Assembly: GCA_025084515.1 (NCBI GenBank)
Contig: JAJAGP010000252.1
Coordinates: 62,001-126,000, forward strand
DNA: 64,000 nucleotides
Direction: 5' to 3'
Source of the DNA: Ancistrus triradiatus
Taxonomy: Eukaryota > Chordata > Actinopteri > Siluriformes > Loricariidae
Below, one piece after another: positions 36,062-48,239 of the stretch; the first letter of the stretch is position 1; each line of letters begins with the position of its first letter. The notes beneath the pieces are model-generated. The model ran no database searches, was not told where the DNA came from, and saw nothing but the letters and a program-made list of their open reading frames with translations. The translations under genes and the position numbers were made by a program.

Positions 36062-36739
36062 GATGCAATTGTTCCAGTTCTGTTGAAATGGTCAATAAAT
36101 ACCACGGGCCCGTTTCTGTATTCATGATATTTTATATCCATCTTACAGTAAAAAAAAAAAAAAAATACTACTAATGTTTAAACCTTTAAAGGCTTCTTAG
36201 ATGATGTATTAAACATTATATTCCGTTCTATCTCCTGTCAGACAGGATGAGGAACTTTGCTGATGTGCAGGAGTTGCATCAGATTTGGTATCAAGCAGGA
36301 GATCAGACGACCGCGAGCTAAAACTGGCAAAGTTCACAGCAGGGTGTTTCCTCCAAATCAAGGCGAGATGGATGATCACAGCACAAAGTGGCATTGGAGC
36401 CTGGCAAACGTCTCCCGTCTGCTGTTTAAAGAACTCTTTATCAACTTTTATAAAGTTTTATAGAAAGGCAAAGCTGAGCGCTGATAGCCAAGTCCATATT
36501 TATTATAAAAAAATTTTTTATTTAGTACTGTGTTAGAGTTTTTGTGTATCTACTGGATATGAATCTAAATAAAGATAGAGTTTGTTGATGTTACAATACA
36601 ACCGGTGCTATCCTTTATTTAATGATAACTACATTTATAATAATATTTTTTTTATTATTTTATTTTAATTATATTATTTGTTTATTTATTTATTTGTTGA
36701 TACATATTTCACTAAAAGTTTTAAAGTTACGTATTTCCA
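36062..36739. other. Unassigned AT-rich DNA
   Basis: No gene. Includes an A-run at 36150-36165. Short overlapping frames at 36257-36536 lack domains. Confidence 0.4.
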
Positions 36740-37260
36740 CTGTAGGATCCCAGTTCCCTCCAGCTCCGCCCTGACCTCTGGGCGGACGGATCCTGTCTCT
36801 CCTGCAAAGTCTGAATCTGATGTTCGTCAGCTAGCAATTACGAGGACTCGCGCAAAACCTCGCGCGTTCATTAAAAGCCGAAATAAACCGCTGTAAAACA
36901 GCGACTCTGCGTGAGATAATTCATTACGCCGTGACACTTCCCATTAAGGCCCGACTTCATCAAATCTCACGCCCATTTTATCAAACGCTAATACGACGGC
37001 GAGATTGAGAAAACAAACAGCGCCTAATGGCTTTCCTGACATTTACAAAAGGTTCCGACAAACTCTTCTGTAATATTTGCATTTTTCGAAATTAAGACGG
37101 TACAAATTGGGACGGCTGATTTATGACCCACCGCTGGGCACGTCCCGCACGCCGGGCCTCGCAAATTAATTGCAATACGTGCATGTTTAATTATAAAGCT
37201 CCCTCCTGAAATGAGATTAATTATCACCTGTATCGGGTTTGGGCCGCTGTAGCCGATCCA
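36740..37260. other. Possible conserved non-coding element
   Basis: Repeat-free, CpG-bearing segment with dense homeodomain-type cores (cattacgcc, cattaaggccc, gcaaattaattgcaa, gagattaattatc). There is no coding frame beyond about 70 codons. The pattern resembles the 12.3-13.1 kb segment. Inference only. Confidence 0.3.
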
Positions 37261-37694
37261 TTACCTCACGTTCCTCCAGTTAAAAGTTTTGCTGAAGGAG
37301 TTTTACAAAGTCTGGGACTAACACCCAGCTTCAGTGGTCACAGCCTGTGCAAGGTCTGAGAAGTAATTCTATTGTCTTAAGGAAATGCATTGATTCGTTT
37401 CAGCACTGTATGTTTAAGGTTCCAACAAACATGGTCTGGTCCTCTGAAGACAAAATCTCGTCCCGACTCTGAAGCATGGTGAAGGGGGAATGTCGCATTT
37501 GAACCCAGGATTAGCACAGAAGCTCTCTAAGACTGCTCTGAGTCAGTTCCAGTCTGTATCTGTATCGTGTCTCTTGTGGAGTGTCATAGGGGACAGTGCT
37601 CTGCCCTATTCTGTTTATCCAGAAAGTAAATAAAATAAATACATAAGTAAATTACATAATACAAATATCTACGCTTTTTAATATTTTTAGAAAA
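37261..37694. other. Unassigned non-coding DNA
   Basis: No gene or clear repeat. Confidence 0.4.
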
Positions 37695-37695
37695 T

Positions 37696-37709
37696 GTATA
37701 ATAATAATA

Positions 37710-37760
<51 letters not shown>
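37696..37760. repeat. (AAT)n trinucleotide tract
   Basis: Near-perfect taataa units over about 65 bp. Confidence 0.97.
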
Positions 37761-37763
<3 letters not shown>

Positions 37764-39299
37764 GTGAAAAATCTGTCTTTTTTTGCTCTAATGGCAAATA
37801 TTCTGTACAGCGCTGCCATATGTATGATGTTAAAACATAAAGTACTATATCAACCTTTAATGACCATATTGTACTTAATAATTAATACAGATGAATTGTG
37901 TTTTTCTTCCTCTGCCCAGCTGCTCACACAAACCATACCTGTAGTGCTGTTTCTATTCTCAGTAGTTCTTTTAAAAAAGTATTTTGTGTTGTTGGTGCGT
38001 AACGTGAACATTTTGCGTAACTGTTAGCACATTAGACACATTTCAGAGATTTGGGGACTTTTAATACCTCAGTTACAAGTTCTTTAAGCTGAGAACATAG
38101 TGGAGTAATCACAAGATTAAAACACGCATTTAATCATCGACCAATTTCTGTCCTTAGTTGTTCTGTAGGAGAACAGAGGTAAAGTTGTTTTTTTTCTGCT
38201 TGTTTTTCCCCTGTGGGTTCTGGGATAATCTCTGGATTTAATTCCCACTCTAGTTAGGATGAATGGGGGTTAGAAACAGGGACAAAATAAGGGAAAAAAT
38301 AGTTTCTGTATGCATATTAAAAAACAGCTTGGATTAAACACATAAGTTTTTGTTTGTGATTTGTTTGTTTATTTGTTCTCCCACATCTGGAAGAATAACG
38401 TTCCAGAAGTAAAGCAGCACATTGTGTGACATTGAGAACACGACTTTGTCTTTAGGGAGGACAAAAGTGGCAGTTTGTACTCTTAAACATCAGTCTTTTA
38501 TTTTTTATTTTTTGCCTGCTTGTAAAAGCACAACTTGTTCTTGAAACGTTCCACTGAACTCCGTTCTCCCGAGAGCCAAATCCCACCTGTACTGTGACCA
38601 AACAGCCTGCAGATGGCAGTGTTGATGCATTTTATTAAACATACATCATTTCTTGAAGCATTTTGGATGTAAACCTTGTGTTTCTTACCTTACACACACA
38701 CACACACACACTGTACGAGCACAGCATGTCCACTAAGTAGATGCAATTTCAAAAGCACAGAATCAGATTATGGGCAGAGACGCTCGAGGCGTTTCTCATT
38801 TCCATCTTAAAGCTGAAGGAGGTAAAAAAGCGTTCCTTCACTAAAGCTGCTTGATGGTTGCTGGTAAACGGGCACTCACGCTGATCTCTGGGGTCTGCCA
38901 GCCTTATAGCAAACATATTTTTCCTAACTTTAATTTCCGGCTACTGGCTAAAACCTCCCTCGTTGGTGCTCCAGAATCAGGACAGGTTTGACAGACAGCA
39001 GCCGCCATTTTTGACGGATGGCTCACATTTAAGCAGAGCTTTATAAATAAATGAAATTCTGGAAGCTGCAGGTTTTTGGATTTGTGCAGATCCTGATAAT
39101 GAGGGATGTCAGAGTCGGTGGACAATTGTCCAAAAAAAAAAATCCAGTCCTCAGAGTTGCAGGCCACAGTCCCCGGTTTGTTATACATATACACATATAC
39201 ACGAATCAGGGTTGCCAGATCCCACCAAAGAAACAAGCAACGAGGTCAATGAAAACAAGCCCAAAATAAGCGACATGGCTCAAAATACATAACTGCATG
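37761..39299. other. Unassigned non-coding DNA
   Basis: No gene recognised. Short CA run at 38692-38712. Frames at 37764-38027 and 38904-39236 have no domain. Confidence 0.4.
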
Positions 39300-39359
39300 A
39301 AAAAAAAAAAAAAAAAAAAAAAAACAGGAGACATACTACAATGTGAGAGAGATACCACT

Positions 39360-39412
<53 letters not shown>
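39300..39412. repeat. Poly(A) run followed by (AAT)n
   Basis: About 25 A at 39300-39324, then AAT units at about 39363-39412. Confidence 0.95.
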
Positions 39413-39521
39413 GTGTACATATTTATTGTAATCACAACATATATTTTTTCTTTCCATTTTTCTTTTTTCTTTATTTCCTTCTTTCTTTCATCTTTTCATT
39501 CTGTCTATTTTTTCTTCTTTA

Positions 39522-39617
39522 GGAATACAGGTGTGGGTAAGGTTACAGAATACAGGTAGAGTTCAGGTTACAGAATACAGGTGTGACTTTGATTACACAA
39601 TACAGCTGTGGTTTAAG
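39522..39617. repeat. Small minisatellite, about 25-30 bp unit
   Basis: Four variants of 'ttacagaatacaggtgtg' in a row. Confidence 0.8.
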
Positions 39618-40544
39618 CTTCCTTCTTTCCATTTTTTCCTTTCTCTCCCAGTTTCTGTTTTTCTTTCTGAATGAAAAGATTCACACCGCCCTCTGCAGGA
39701 CGAAAATAAATACGACCCGTCTCTGCATGACCTTTAAATCTAATGGGGAAAAATGAAGTGCTAAAATTTGGGCACCTTTCCCCATGATCCTTTTATTGTT
39801 GTTTTTAGGGTCTTAAGACTTAGCTGTCCTGTTAATAATGCAGTAAAACGTACAGACATATGTCATATGCAAATTTTTGGAGCAGTGGTGATTTAAAAGC
39901 AGAGAATGGTCACCTGAGGATCTGAGATCTTCCATTAACGTTAAAAGTCATGTTTGTTCAGCCCAGAGTGGAGAAATCGGCCCTGTGACGTCTTGAGCCG
40001 CTCTGCTATTTAACTTCTAATTCCTCATTTATTCTGGACAGTTCCTGAAGCTGGGGGGAAAGACGGAGATGGCTTTTTTGTGTTTTTACCCCTTTGTGAA
40101 AAGGGTATGAACTTCACGCTGGATTATGGGCCGCAGATGGAGATCCAGCTGCAGCTCCTCGGTCCTGCTGTATCCATATTCATAAGATAAAACACTCAGG
40201 CTCAGAGAAAACTCTGATTTAACCGGTACAAGGATATGAATGCATTTCAAAGAAATCGTCTCAAAATTCTCTTTATTGATCAGTGAAGGACAGAAATAAG
40301 TGATGAAGTATGTAAACCTCTGACATCATATCTCGGTCTGTGGGAGTTGATTATTTAACTGGGAGGAAATTTAAAGTTAGTGACTCCAAGAGCCGGGGTT
40401 TGATCTGCAACTCTGCTCACTGTCCTTTCTTATCAGCAAAGCTTCTTTCTTTCTTCATGTCATGTTTTTTATTCATTCTTTCCTTTTCTTTCTTTCTTTC
40501 ATTCATTCTTTCTGTTTTCCATTTATTTTTTCTTTCTCCAATCA
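39618..40544. other. Unassigned non-coding DNA, pyrimidine-rich at the end
   Basis: No gene. TTTC-rich words from about 40430 to 40545 abut the next transposon. Confidence 0.4.
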
Positions 40545-41399
40545 TAACTCTTTTCTTTAAACCAAAAAGTTTTAGTTTGGTATCTTCCATCCACAAAACA
40601 TTCTTCCAGTAGCCTTCTGACTCGTCCACGTCATCTTTAGCAAACTGCAGACGAGCAATGTTCTTTTTGGAGAGCAGTGGCTTTCTTCTTGCAGCCCTGC
40701 CATGCACACCATTGTTGTTCAGTGTTCTTCTGATGGTGGACTCATGAACAATAACATTAGCCAATGTGAGAGAGGCCTTCAGTTGCTTAGAAGTTACCCT
40801 GGGGTCCTTTGTGAGCTTCATCAGCTATTACACGCCTTGCTCTTGGAGTGATCTTTGTTGGTCGGCCACTCCTGGGGAGGGTAACAGTGGTCTTGAATTT
40901 CCTCCATTTGTACACAATCTGTCTGACTGTGGATTGGTGGAGTCCAAACTGTTTAGAGATGGTATTGTAAACTTTTCCATCCTGATGAGCATCAACAGCT
41001 CCTTCTCTGAGGTCCTCAGAAATCTCCTTTGTTCGTGCCATGATACACTTCCACAAACGTGTTGTGAAGAGCAGACTTTGATAGATCCCTGTTCTTTAAA
41101 TAAAGCAGGGTGCCCACTCACACCTGATTGGCATCCCATTGATTGAAAAACACCTGACTCCAATTTCACCCTTCACCTGCTAATCCTAGAGGTTCACATA
41201 CTTTTGCCACTCACTAATATGTAATATTGGATCATTTTCCTTAATAAATAAATGACCAAGTATAATATTTTTGTCTCATTTGTGTAACTGGGTTCTCTTT
41301 GTCTACTTTTGGGACTTTTTGGGAAAATCTGATGATGTCATATTTATGCAGAAATATAAAAAATTCTAAAGGGTTCACAAACTTTCAAGCACCACTATA
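40545..41399 (-). mobile_element. Tc1-like family T, truncated copy with transposase N-terminus
   Basis: The right end (41200-41399) is the family T terminal repeat, ending tcaagcaccacta next to TA. On the minus strand the transposase starts at 41041 (MARTKEISEDLREGAVDAH) and keeps the paired helix-turn-helix with the GRPTKI linker. A frameshift near 40815 moves to a frame with TKDPRVTSKQLKASL, RRKPLLSKKN and FAKDDVDESEGYWKNVLW, just short of the first catalytic Asp. Everything downstream and the other terminal repeat are missing. Confidence 0.88.
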
Positions 41400-41580
41400 T
41401 GTCTGAACTCTATCAACACCAAACATTAAGCAGAGTTCAGGGTTCAGATCCCACCTCTGTTGAGCTGCCACTGTCTGGTCCTTTAGCAGATCCCTTAACC
41501 AGTAACTGTTTGGTGACAGGTCAAATCAGTTCCAAGTTGTTCTGGATAAGAGCATCTATCACCAGAAGCCTTGGACTAGA
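41400..41580 (+). mobile_element. tRNA-derived SINE fragment
   Basis: Body and tail of a fish SINE: gggttcagatcccacctctg, then gttgagctgccactgtctgg, and later ttctggataagagcatct. It begins right after the family T terminus. Confidence 0.65.
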
Positions 41581-42154
41581 CTGATAAAACGATTCATCAT
41601 AAACTCACTTGATGTTGAAGCTGAAGCTCATCGATTTTCTTGGTCGTGTATCGGATTCCTTTTCAGGTTTTATACGCTCTTGTGCACAGCCTTCATCCAG
41701 TCATATAAACTTGTGAGTTTCCGAGTGCCAGAGCGGTGCTGAATTGGCACTGTGAGTCTTTTGTAGGCTTCCACCTCCTCACATCATGAGTTCTTCCTCC
41801 AGCGCTGAAGGTCCGGACACATCCATTGTGCTCCTGATTCTGGCTTTCAGAACCGGTTCCGCCCAGGGGACTGTCTGTCTGTTATATCACGTCAGGACGA
41901 AGGACGGAGCTCTACAGTCTCTCTGGAGTGGGAAAGCAGTCGGTAAATAAGGATGTAATCTGCTGCCGGGTCACCGATACTGCCGCCGTGCCACTGAACA
42001 TGCCATCCTGATGCTTCTGTCCTGTTTAATAGAGCTGGGTGACTGATTCCATTTAGATAAGTTCTGCTTCGGCTGATAGCACTTTATCTCTTTTTTTAAG
42101 CACATTCCACAGCCTAAAAGTTGGAGTCTGGCACAAAGTGACTGGTTTCCTACA
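41581..42154. other. Unassigned non-coding DNA
   Basis: No gene or clear repeat. Confidence 0.4.
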
Positions 42155-42360
42155 ACACTGTATGGACAAAAAGTATTGGAACACCTCCACATTAGACCTA
42201 CAGGAGCTGTTATGACGTCCCATTCTAAATCCTTTCAGTTTTAATAGCTTTCACTCTTCTTTGATGACTTTCTACAAGATTTTGGACCGTGACTGTGAGG
42301 ATTCATTTAGAAGAGCACAGAAGAGATCAGACACTCATTGATCCTAGGCTCTGGTCACTG
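42155..42360. mobile_element. Non-autonomous DNA transposon fragment
   Basis: The left edge reads as a terminal repeat (ctgtatggacaaaaagtatt, then ggaacacct), followed by ttttggaccgtgactgtgag and gatcagacactcattgat. This is a common fish element body. The right part is lost into a pyrimidine tract. Related piece at 35165-35275. Confidence 0.6.
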
Positions 42361-42364
42361 TTGT

Positions 42365-42719
42365 TTCTTTTCTTCTTTCAGTCTTTTTCTTTTCATGTTT
42401 CATTCTTCCTTCATTGTGTTTTCATTTTTTTCTTTCTTTTTATAATGTGTAGTTTTACAGTAACAATAATGTATAATCTTTCCTTCTTTCTTTCTTTCTT
42501 TTATTTTTCTTTTTTTCTTCTTTTTCTTCGCCTTCTCTTCCTTCTTTCCATTTTTCTTCCTTTCATACTTTCTTGCCTTCCTTATTGATATTTTCCCTTC
42601 CTTCTTTCTTTTCTTCTTTTTTACTACTGAGCTTCTTTCCATCTTCCTTTCTTTTCACCTTCCCTTCTTTTTTTTTTTTTTGTTCTTTCCTTCTTTCTTG
42701 CTTTTTGTCTTCACATTTT

Positions 42720-42773
<54 letters not shown>

Positions 42774-42780
42774 TCTAACT
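42365..42780. repeat. Polypyrimidine tract with (TTTC)n
   Basis: About 400 bp with almost only T and C on the plus strand. Perfect TTTC units at about 42718-42770. Confidence 0.95.
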
Positions 42781-43735
42781 CTTCAGAGTGACCCATTAAT
42801 TCAGTGATTAAGACGTGTCCTGATACATTTGTCCATATACTGTATAAATACCTGGGACTAATACAGGCTACAAAATGATCCGAAATACATGATAAATATG
42901 CATTTTGTTTCTTTTTTATTACTGTGTAGATTCTATTAATCCCTTGCACATGCCACGCCACATGTTGGCATCCTGGTCATGCCAAGTGCTTTCCATGATA
43001 AGCTCTGGAAGCTCCTTCACCATGATAACAGATGAACTGGAATAATTTGTTGGCAAGGCTCTGTAAGTGAAACATTCCTTCGACATCGGCGTGAACAACT
43101 GATCTCATCCATTCTGGCCCAAACCTTTAATGAGGTTGAGTCTCTCAGGGCCTCACTCCTCATTCAACAGATGGCATTCCAGCAGCGCTCCAGAAGACAC
43201 GTCTGAGATCCCGGAAGTTTCTTCGCCAAAACGTCTCGGCGCCACGTCGGATTTCACACTCCAGGAGCTCTGACGATCGCAGATCAGACGCAGAGTTCTC
43301 TGACGTGCCAGGACCTTTTGGCATTGGCTAATTAATTGTAATGAGGCTGGCACGGGCGTCCGGTGAGTGCGCTGGGTGAGAACATCTCGGGTTCCCTCTG
43401 AGGATCTTCTGGCACTCTCGTACCTCCACATCTGCTCTGATTAGTACCAGCACATCGCAGAAAATCAGCTAATCAGTCGGGTTATAGATGTGGAGAATCA
43501 CACGGAGATGGTTTCTCACTCAATATTCAACACTAAGATTAAAAAAAACAAACAAAAAACATTACCTTGTTGTTTCTGACTCCGCCCCCAAGAATCACTT
43601 TCCGATCTCTCTTCTGATGTTTTTGGGTATTTGCAAATCAGTATCATTTAGTTTTCCAATATTAGTTTTACAGAATGTAAAAAAGCGTAATTTATAGAAT
43701 AAATTTACTTAAAAATAAATGAATGTCTTAAAAAT
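42781..43735. other. Unassigned DNA
   Basis: No gene. Bases 43090-43440 are repeat-free with CpG. A 92-codon minus frame (43153-43431) has no domain. Confidence 0.4.
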
Positions 43736-43739
43736 AAAT

Positions 43740-44450
43740 GAATGAACGAATTAAATTAAATTAAATTAAATTAAATTAAATTAAATAAATAAATATTAAA
43801 TTGAATAAATAAATACATTTCATTATTTAATTTAAATATGTGAATTAATTAATTATAATACAAATAAAAAACTTAATAAAAATAAAAAAATGCACATATG
43901 ATAAATGGGACAGGGTTAGTCCTCAGAAATACTGACTAAATGACTGATTTATTTATTGACAAACTCATTTATTTATTTATTCATTTATTTATGATATTAT
44001 TTATCATTTTATCATTTATTTTAAGTTATTTATTGTAATTCATTTATTTATTTATTGTTAAGCAATTTCTTTCTTTCTGAAATGTCTTAATTTATGTTAT
44101 TATTTATTTATTATTTTTATCATTTAACATAATTAATTAATTAATTAATTTATTTTTGAGCAACTTTAAGCAAATTGGATGGCAAAATTGTGCAATCATT
44201 CTGGAAAAAATATGCACTGTCCTTTATTTATTTATTTATTTATTTATTTAATCATTTAATTTAATTAATTTATTAATATATTTATTTTCAAGCATTTTCA
44301 ACCATAAATTGGATGGCAAATATTCAAACTATCCTGCAAACATATGCATTGTTCTTTATTTATTATTTAATTAATTAATTTATTTTCATATTTATTTATT
44401 TACTTTTTGCAATTTAGCAATCATTTTTAAGACATCTTTGCTTTTCACAT
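43740..44450. repeat. AT-rich array (TTAAA and TTTA units)
   Basis: Tandem ttaaa units at about 43750-43790, then scattered TTTA/ATTT runs. Bases 44162-44220 and 44280-44350 are two copies of a 60-bp segment (tttaagcaaattggatggca / taaattggatggcaaatatt). Confidence 0.85.
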
Positions 44451-44554
44451 TGTATTACTATTACTTTGTTTTTAACCCTAACCCTGATTTAAATGTTTGT
44501 TGCGTGGTTGGGATGGATTGGTGGAGTTAGAATTACCGCAGTATTTATTTCTTT

Positions 44555-44640
44555 TTGGGGCGACATGGTGGCACACGTGGTGAGCACGGTTGTCTCACAG
44601 CCCCTGGTTCGATCCTGACCTCAGACTCCACCTTTTATTC
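44555..44640 (+). mobile_element. SINE head fragment
   Basis: gcgacatggtggcacacgtg, then gtctcacagcccctggttcg and atcctgacc. This is the tRNA-like head of the SINE type also seen at 21.7 kb. Confidence 0.6.
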
Positions 44641-45204
44641 CTGTTGTTCTGTTTTCCTTCTAGTTCTTTGCTACGTGCTACTTCCATGTCGAAGAGTTCT
44701 GGAGCACACGATGGAGTTTACGATCGTCCTAGCACTGTGTTGTATTTCTGCTTCTTCCTCTGAACCCATCCGATCCGCTTTGCTCCGGCAGCTCCTGATG
44801 GAGACTGGCGTAGCTCTGCTAATTAGCACTGACACCTGACACGTCATGTAAATAAAGATTAAATGCACGATCAGCGTGAGCGCAAAATAAACAGACAACA
44901 ATAAAGTGCTTTAAATCAGAGCAGGCTAGCATTACAAATTACAATTAGGAGCTGCCTGCTTTCATTATTTATGACTTAGAGGGAATATACCACGGCCAGG
45001 CAGTCAGCCGGAGAAGCGGAGATTAGAGCACCGGGCTGATATTTACAGGGACGGTCTAAACACACAAACCGGTTCTGATATTCACTTATAAGATCGGAAA
45101 AATGCTTAAAATACAGCATTATCAGTACAGCTCTGGGAGGAGGCCAAAAACCAGGATGGATATTACAAACAGTCCTGAAATGCACACCTGAAACACACAC
45201 CTGT
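44641..45204. other. Unassigned unique DNA
   Basis: No gene. Moderately CpG-rich, repeat-free. May include conserved non-coding sequence (44860-45010 with gctagcattacaaattacaa). Confidence 0.35.
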
Positions 45205-45335
45205 GCCCTATCTAGCTATGATATTATAGTTAGTGCTGCCGGAGTCTCTGCTACACTTGGTACAAACGTCTTCGGTGTTCTTAACATCCATAACTACATA
45301 TTCTGTTTTCTGTCCGGGATGTCCTCACATTTCAC
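45205..45335 (+). mobile_element. LINE 3'-region fragment
   Basis: Matches the L2 3' region at 26385-26510: gctgccggagtctctgctac, then acatattctgttttctgtcc. Confidence 0.65.
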
Positions 45336-45692
45336 TGGACTAAATAACACCAAGATATTCTCGTATATTCTCTATTTTATTTAATTAATTATCTTACATA
45401 TATTTTTATTCTATTGTCAAATTACACATTGTATTACATTCTATTGTATTATACAGTATTATATGGTTTTCATTATTATTATCTATTATTTTATTATTAA
45501 TATTTGTTCTCCAAAAGTTTTTATTCCATGTTTCATGTATAAAAATTTATTGTAGTCTATATTTTATAGTTTATTATATCTTCTTTCTATTTGAGTATCT
45601 ATTTTAATAATTCTATTTAGCTTCTGTTTATTTAAATCATTAATATAAATGTATTAATTAGGTAATGAACTTACAATTTTTTTATATATATA

Positions 45693-45785
45693 CAGTAGTG
45701 CTTGAAAGTTTGTGAACCCTTTAGAATTTTCTATATTTTTGCATAAATATGACCTAAAACATCATCAGATTTTTACACAAGTCTT

Positions 45786-45833
<48 letters not shown>
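45693..45833. mobile_element. Family T terminal repeat followed by (AT)n
   Basis: cagtagtgcttgaaagtttg onward matches the family T terminus for about 95 bp, then an AT tract (45788-45833). No second end was found. Confidence 0.8.
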
Positions 45834-45839
<6 letters not shown>

Positions 45840-45989
45840 CAATATAAACTATTTAATCAAATAGTCTATTATTTGATTATAATATTTATATTGTTTAATT
45901 ATATTTTCTCTCTAATTATTCTATTTAGCTTCTGTTTTTTAACTATTAGTAAAAGCATTATTTATATAATTTAGCTTAATTCTTTCATA

Positions 45990-46180
45990 GAACATCTAGG
46001 CTGTAAGCAGGTTGGGTCTGGGTTCTCTCAAGATTTCTTCCTTATAACATTTAGGAAGTTTTCCTTGCCACTGTTACCTTAAGCTTGCTCAGTTAGGGCT
46101 GTAGATCTAGATACCTATAAAGCGGTTTTGAGGCAATGCTCCTTTGTTAAAAACACTATAGAAATAAACCTGACAGAGAT
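45990..46180 (+). mobile_element. LINE 3' tail fragment
   Basis: Matches the L2 3' end: ttccttgccactgttacctt, aagcttgctcagttagggct, then agaaataaacctgac. Possibly continuous with the fragment at 45205 before other insertions. Confidence 0.8.
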
Positions 46181-46639
46181 CTGCACTTCCACTTCTGACC
46201 AGAGGCAGCGGACAGTGACAGAGGCCTTGCGTTATAATTGTGAACTACATTGCCCAGATGCCACGGCATAGTCACATAGGTTAGCTCATTCAGACTTAAC
46301 AAGCTGCACTTATACCTAATGAGCTGCATCCGGACGAGACATGCTACTTAAACTGGCCAAGAGCAAGTGTGGTTTCTTTATATGAGATTCTGCCGGTAAA
46401 TGGTTTGTTTGTTTGCATGTCTGTGAAAGAGTAAGAAAAAAGAAAAAAAAAAATAGAAAAGACAAAGAATAATTCAATAAATATAAGGGAAGGTCCATCT
46501 TCTCTGGGGACTTCCATAAAGTCTGGTTTTGCCTGTAGTGCCCCCAGAGGACCAAGTCAGTATCACTCTGAGCTTAAATCCAAGCTTCATGATAAACTTT
46601 TCATTTCACTTTAATTACAAACAGAAACTAATAAAAACA

Positions 46640-46760
46640 CAAAGGTCCTTTTTAATCCAAGGTTTCTTCTTTATAAAATTTAGGGAGTGTTTCCTTGCCA
46701 CTATCACCCTAGGTGATAGCTTTAGATATATATTTCTGTAAAGCTATTGAAATCAATTCA
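46640..46760 (+). mobile_element. LINE 3' tail fragment
   Basis: tttccttgccactatcaccc, then ctaggtgatagctttagat. A short, heavily altered L2 tail. Confidence 0.6.
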
Positions 46761-48069
46761 GTGTTTATTTTGTTACTTGTAAATAGCCAGTTTTACTTTT
46801 TTAACAAGAAGCTAAAAGACATTCTTTCTGTCCTTGAATCTTTCTTTCTTTATTACTTTTAATCAGACAGCAATGATATGCAGCAGGGTCCAAAAATGTG
46901 GGACTCGGGAAGAAACGACCTTCAGGCTTCCTCTCAGCTCACTGTGCAGCAAATATTTAGCTTTTTCTTGTTATATTAGCGGTGCGATTGCTTTTTCGGC
47001 CCCTGCGGCCCTGCAGGAGTTCAGCTGTAATATCTGGAAAGGTCTTTCACATGTCTATTCAGCGCAAATGAAAGAGCTAATTGACCTGACCGTATGCGTT
47101 AGCGATGGGTCTCAGGACTCGCTTTGTGTTACACAATATGCAATAGCGTCGATACGACTCCCAAGGGAGCTTTCGGGGAGCAGGTGAGGTAACCTCGGTG
47201 CTCGGATCCGGAAGGGCGTCTATTGTGGCCGAGGTACACACGGCGCTCGGCTTTAATTATTGTTTGCTGCCGGAGGGAATTTGCTGTCAGCTTGAGAATT
47301 ACAGTCTGTCAGAACCGAAGTAGATCTCTGCTCCTAATCAATCGTGCCCTTTTGCACCAGTTTTTGAGCATGGAGACAAAACCACTGCGTCCCTGCTTGT
47401 GAAGGTCACGAGGAGTTTTGGTCCACATTCTCCGCACGGGTGACCTTCCCTGTCATATGATGTGGAGAAAGGAAAATAAAGTGGAACGAAAACAGAGCAA
47501 GCAAGCAAGCAGCGCATTCCGACTGTCCAGAGGAACTCAAATCGCTCACCGGACTACAGAGACCAGAGGGCACGGTGTGGATTGGGCGCCGCTCGTAATA
47601 CATAACCCGAATTAGAGCAGGACCGAGAGGAATAAAGGAAGCATTATGTCTTCTTAAAAGCAGACATGGACTCTTTTTTTTGATGGAGGTCAGAGAGGAT
47701 CTCCCACGCCGCTCCGGTTCTCCGTTTCCTCTCGACCCTCGGAGAGGACTTGCCCGAGGCGAAATGTATCATTACCGGATCTGAGAGTTCTGAGACAGGA
47801 GTAGGGCAGGAGAGACAGGGTTGATCCGCCTCCGCCGTCCCTCTTTGGGGTAATAAGGACATGCATGAGAACACGGTTCAGTCTGAAATACAATGGAACA
47901 AAAGTCTCAGAACCCTGTGGCCAGTCTGCTGGACTGGTGTATAATTAGCCGTCTTCTACAGGGACATGTGGCTTACAGCTACCGCAGCTGCTGGCTGAAG
48001 ATCCGACATAAAATAATCACTCGAACCAGCTCAGATAACGGGCCTGCGGTGCCTCGGCGCTTAGGGAAC
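46761..48069. other. Unassigned unique DNA
   Basis: No gene. Bases 46960-47350 and 47650-47900 are repeat-free, CpG-bearing and have short overlapping frames without domains. Conserved non-coding sequence is possible. Confidence 0.35.
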
Positions 48070-48140
48070 TCCACTATTCACCAGTGTGTTGAAGGTTCAA
48101 ATCTCAGCTTTGTTAAGCTGCCACTGTTGCACCTTTGAGA
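48070..48140 (+). mobile_element. SINE fragment
   Basis: ttgaaggttcaaatctcagc, then ttaagctgccactgttgcac. Inner part of the SINE type at 41.4 kb. Confidence 0.55.
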
Positions 48141-48239
48141 TCCATGCATTTTGTTAATACAAAAGTTTTTGGAATAGTGGAAACTCAGTTGTTTCTGGAC
48201 TAATAATCGGAAGATATTTCCCTTATCATTGTTTATATT

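Noticed and set aside
42289..42961. Lys/Glu-rich or Phe/Ser-rich proteins
   Set aside because: They read the polypyrimidine tract on opposite strands; no codon bias or domain.
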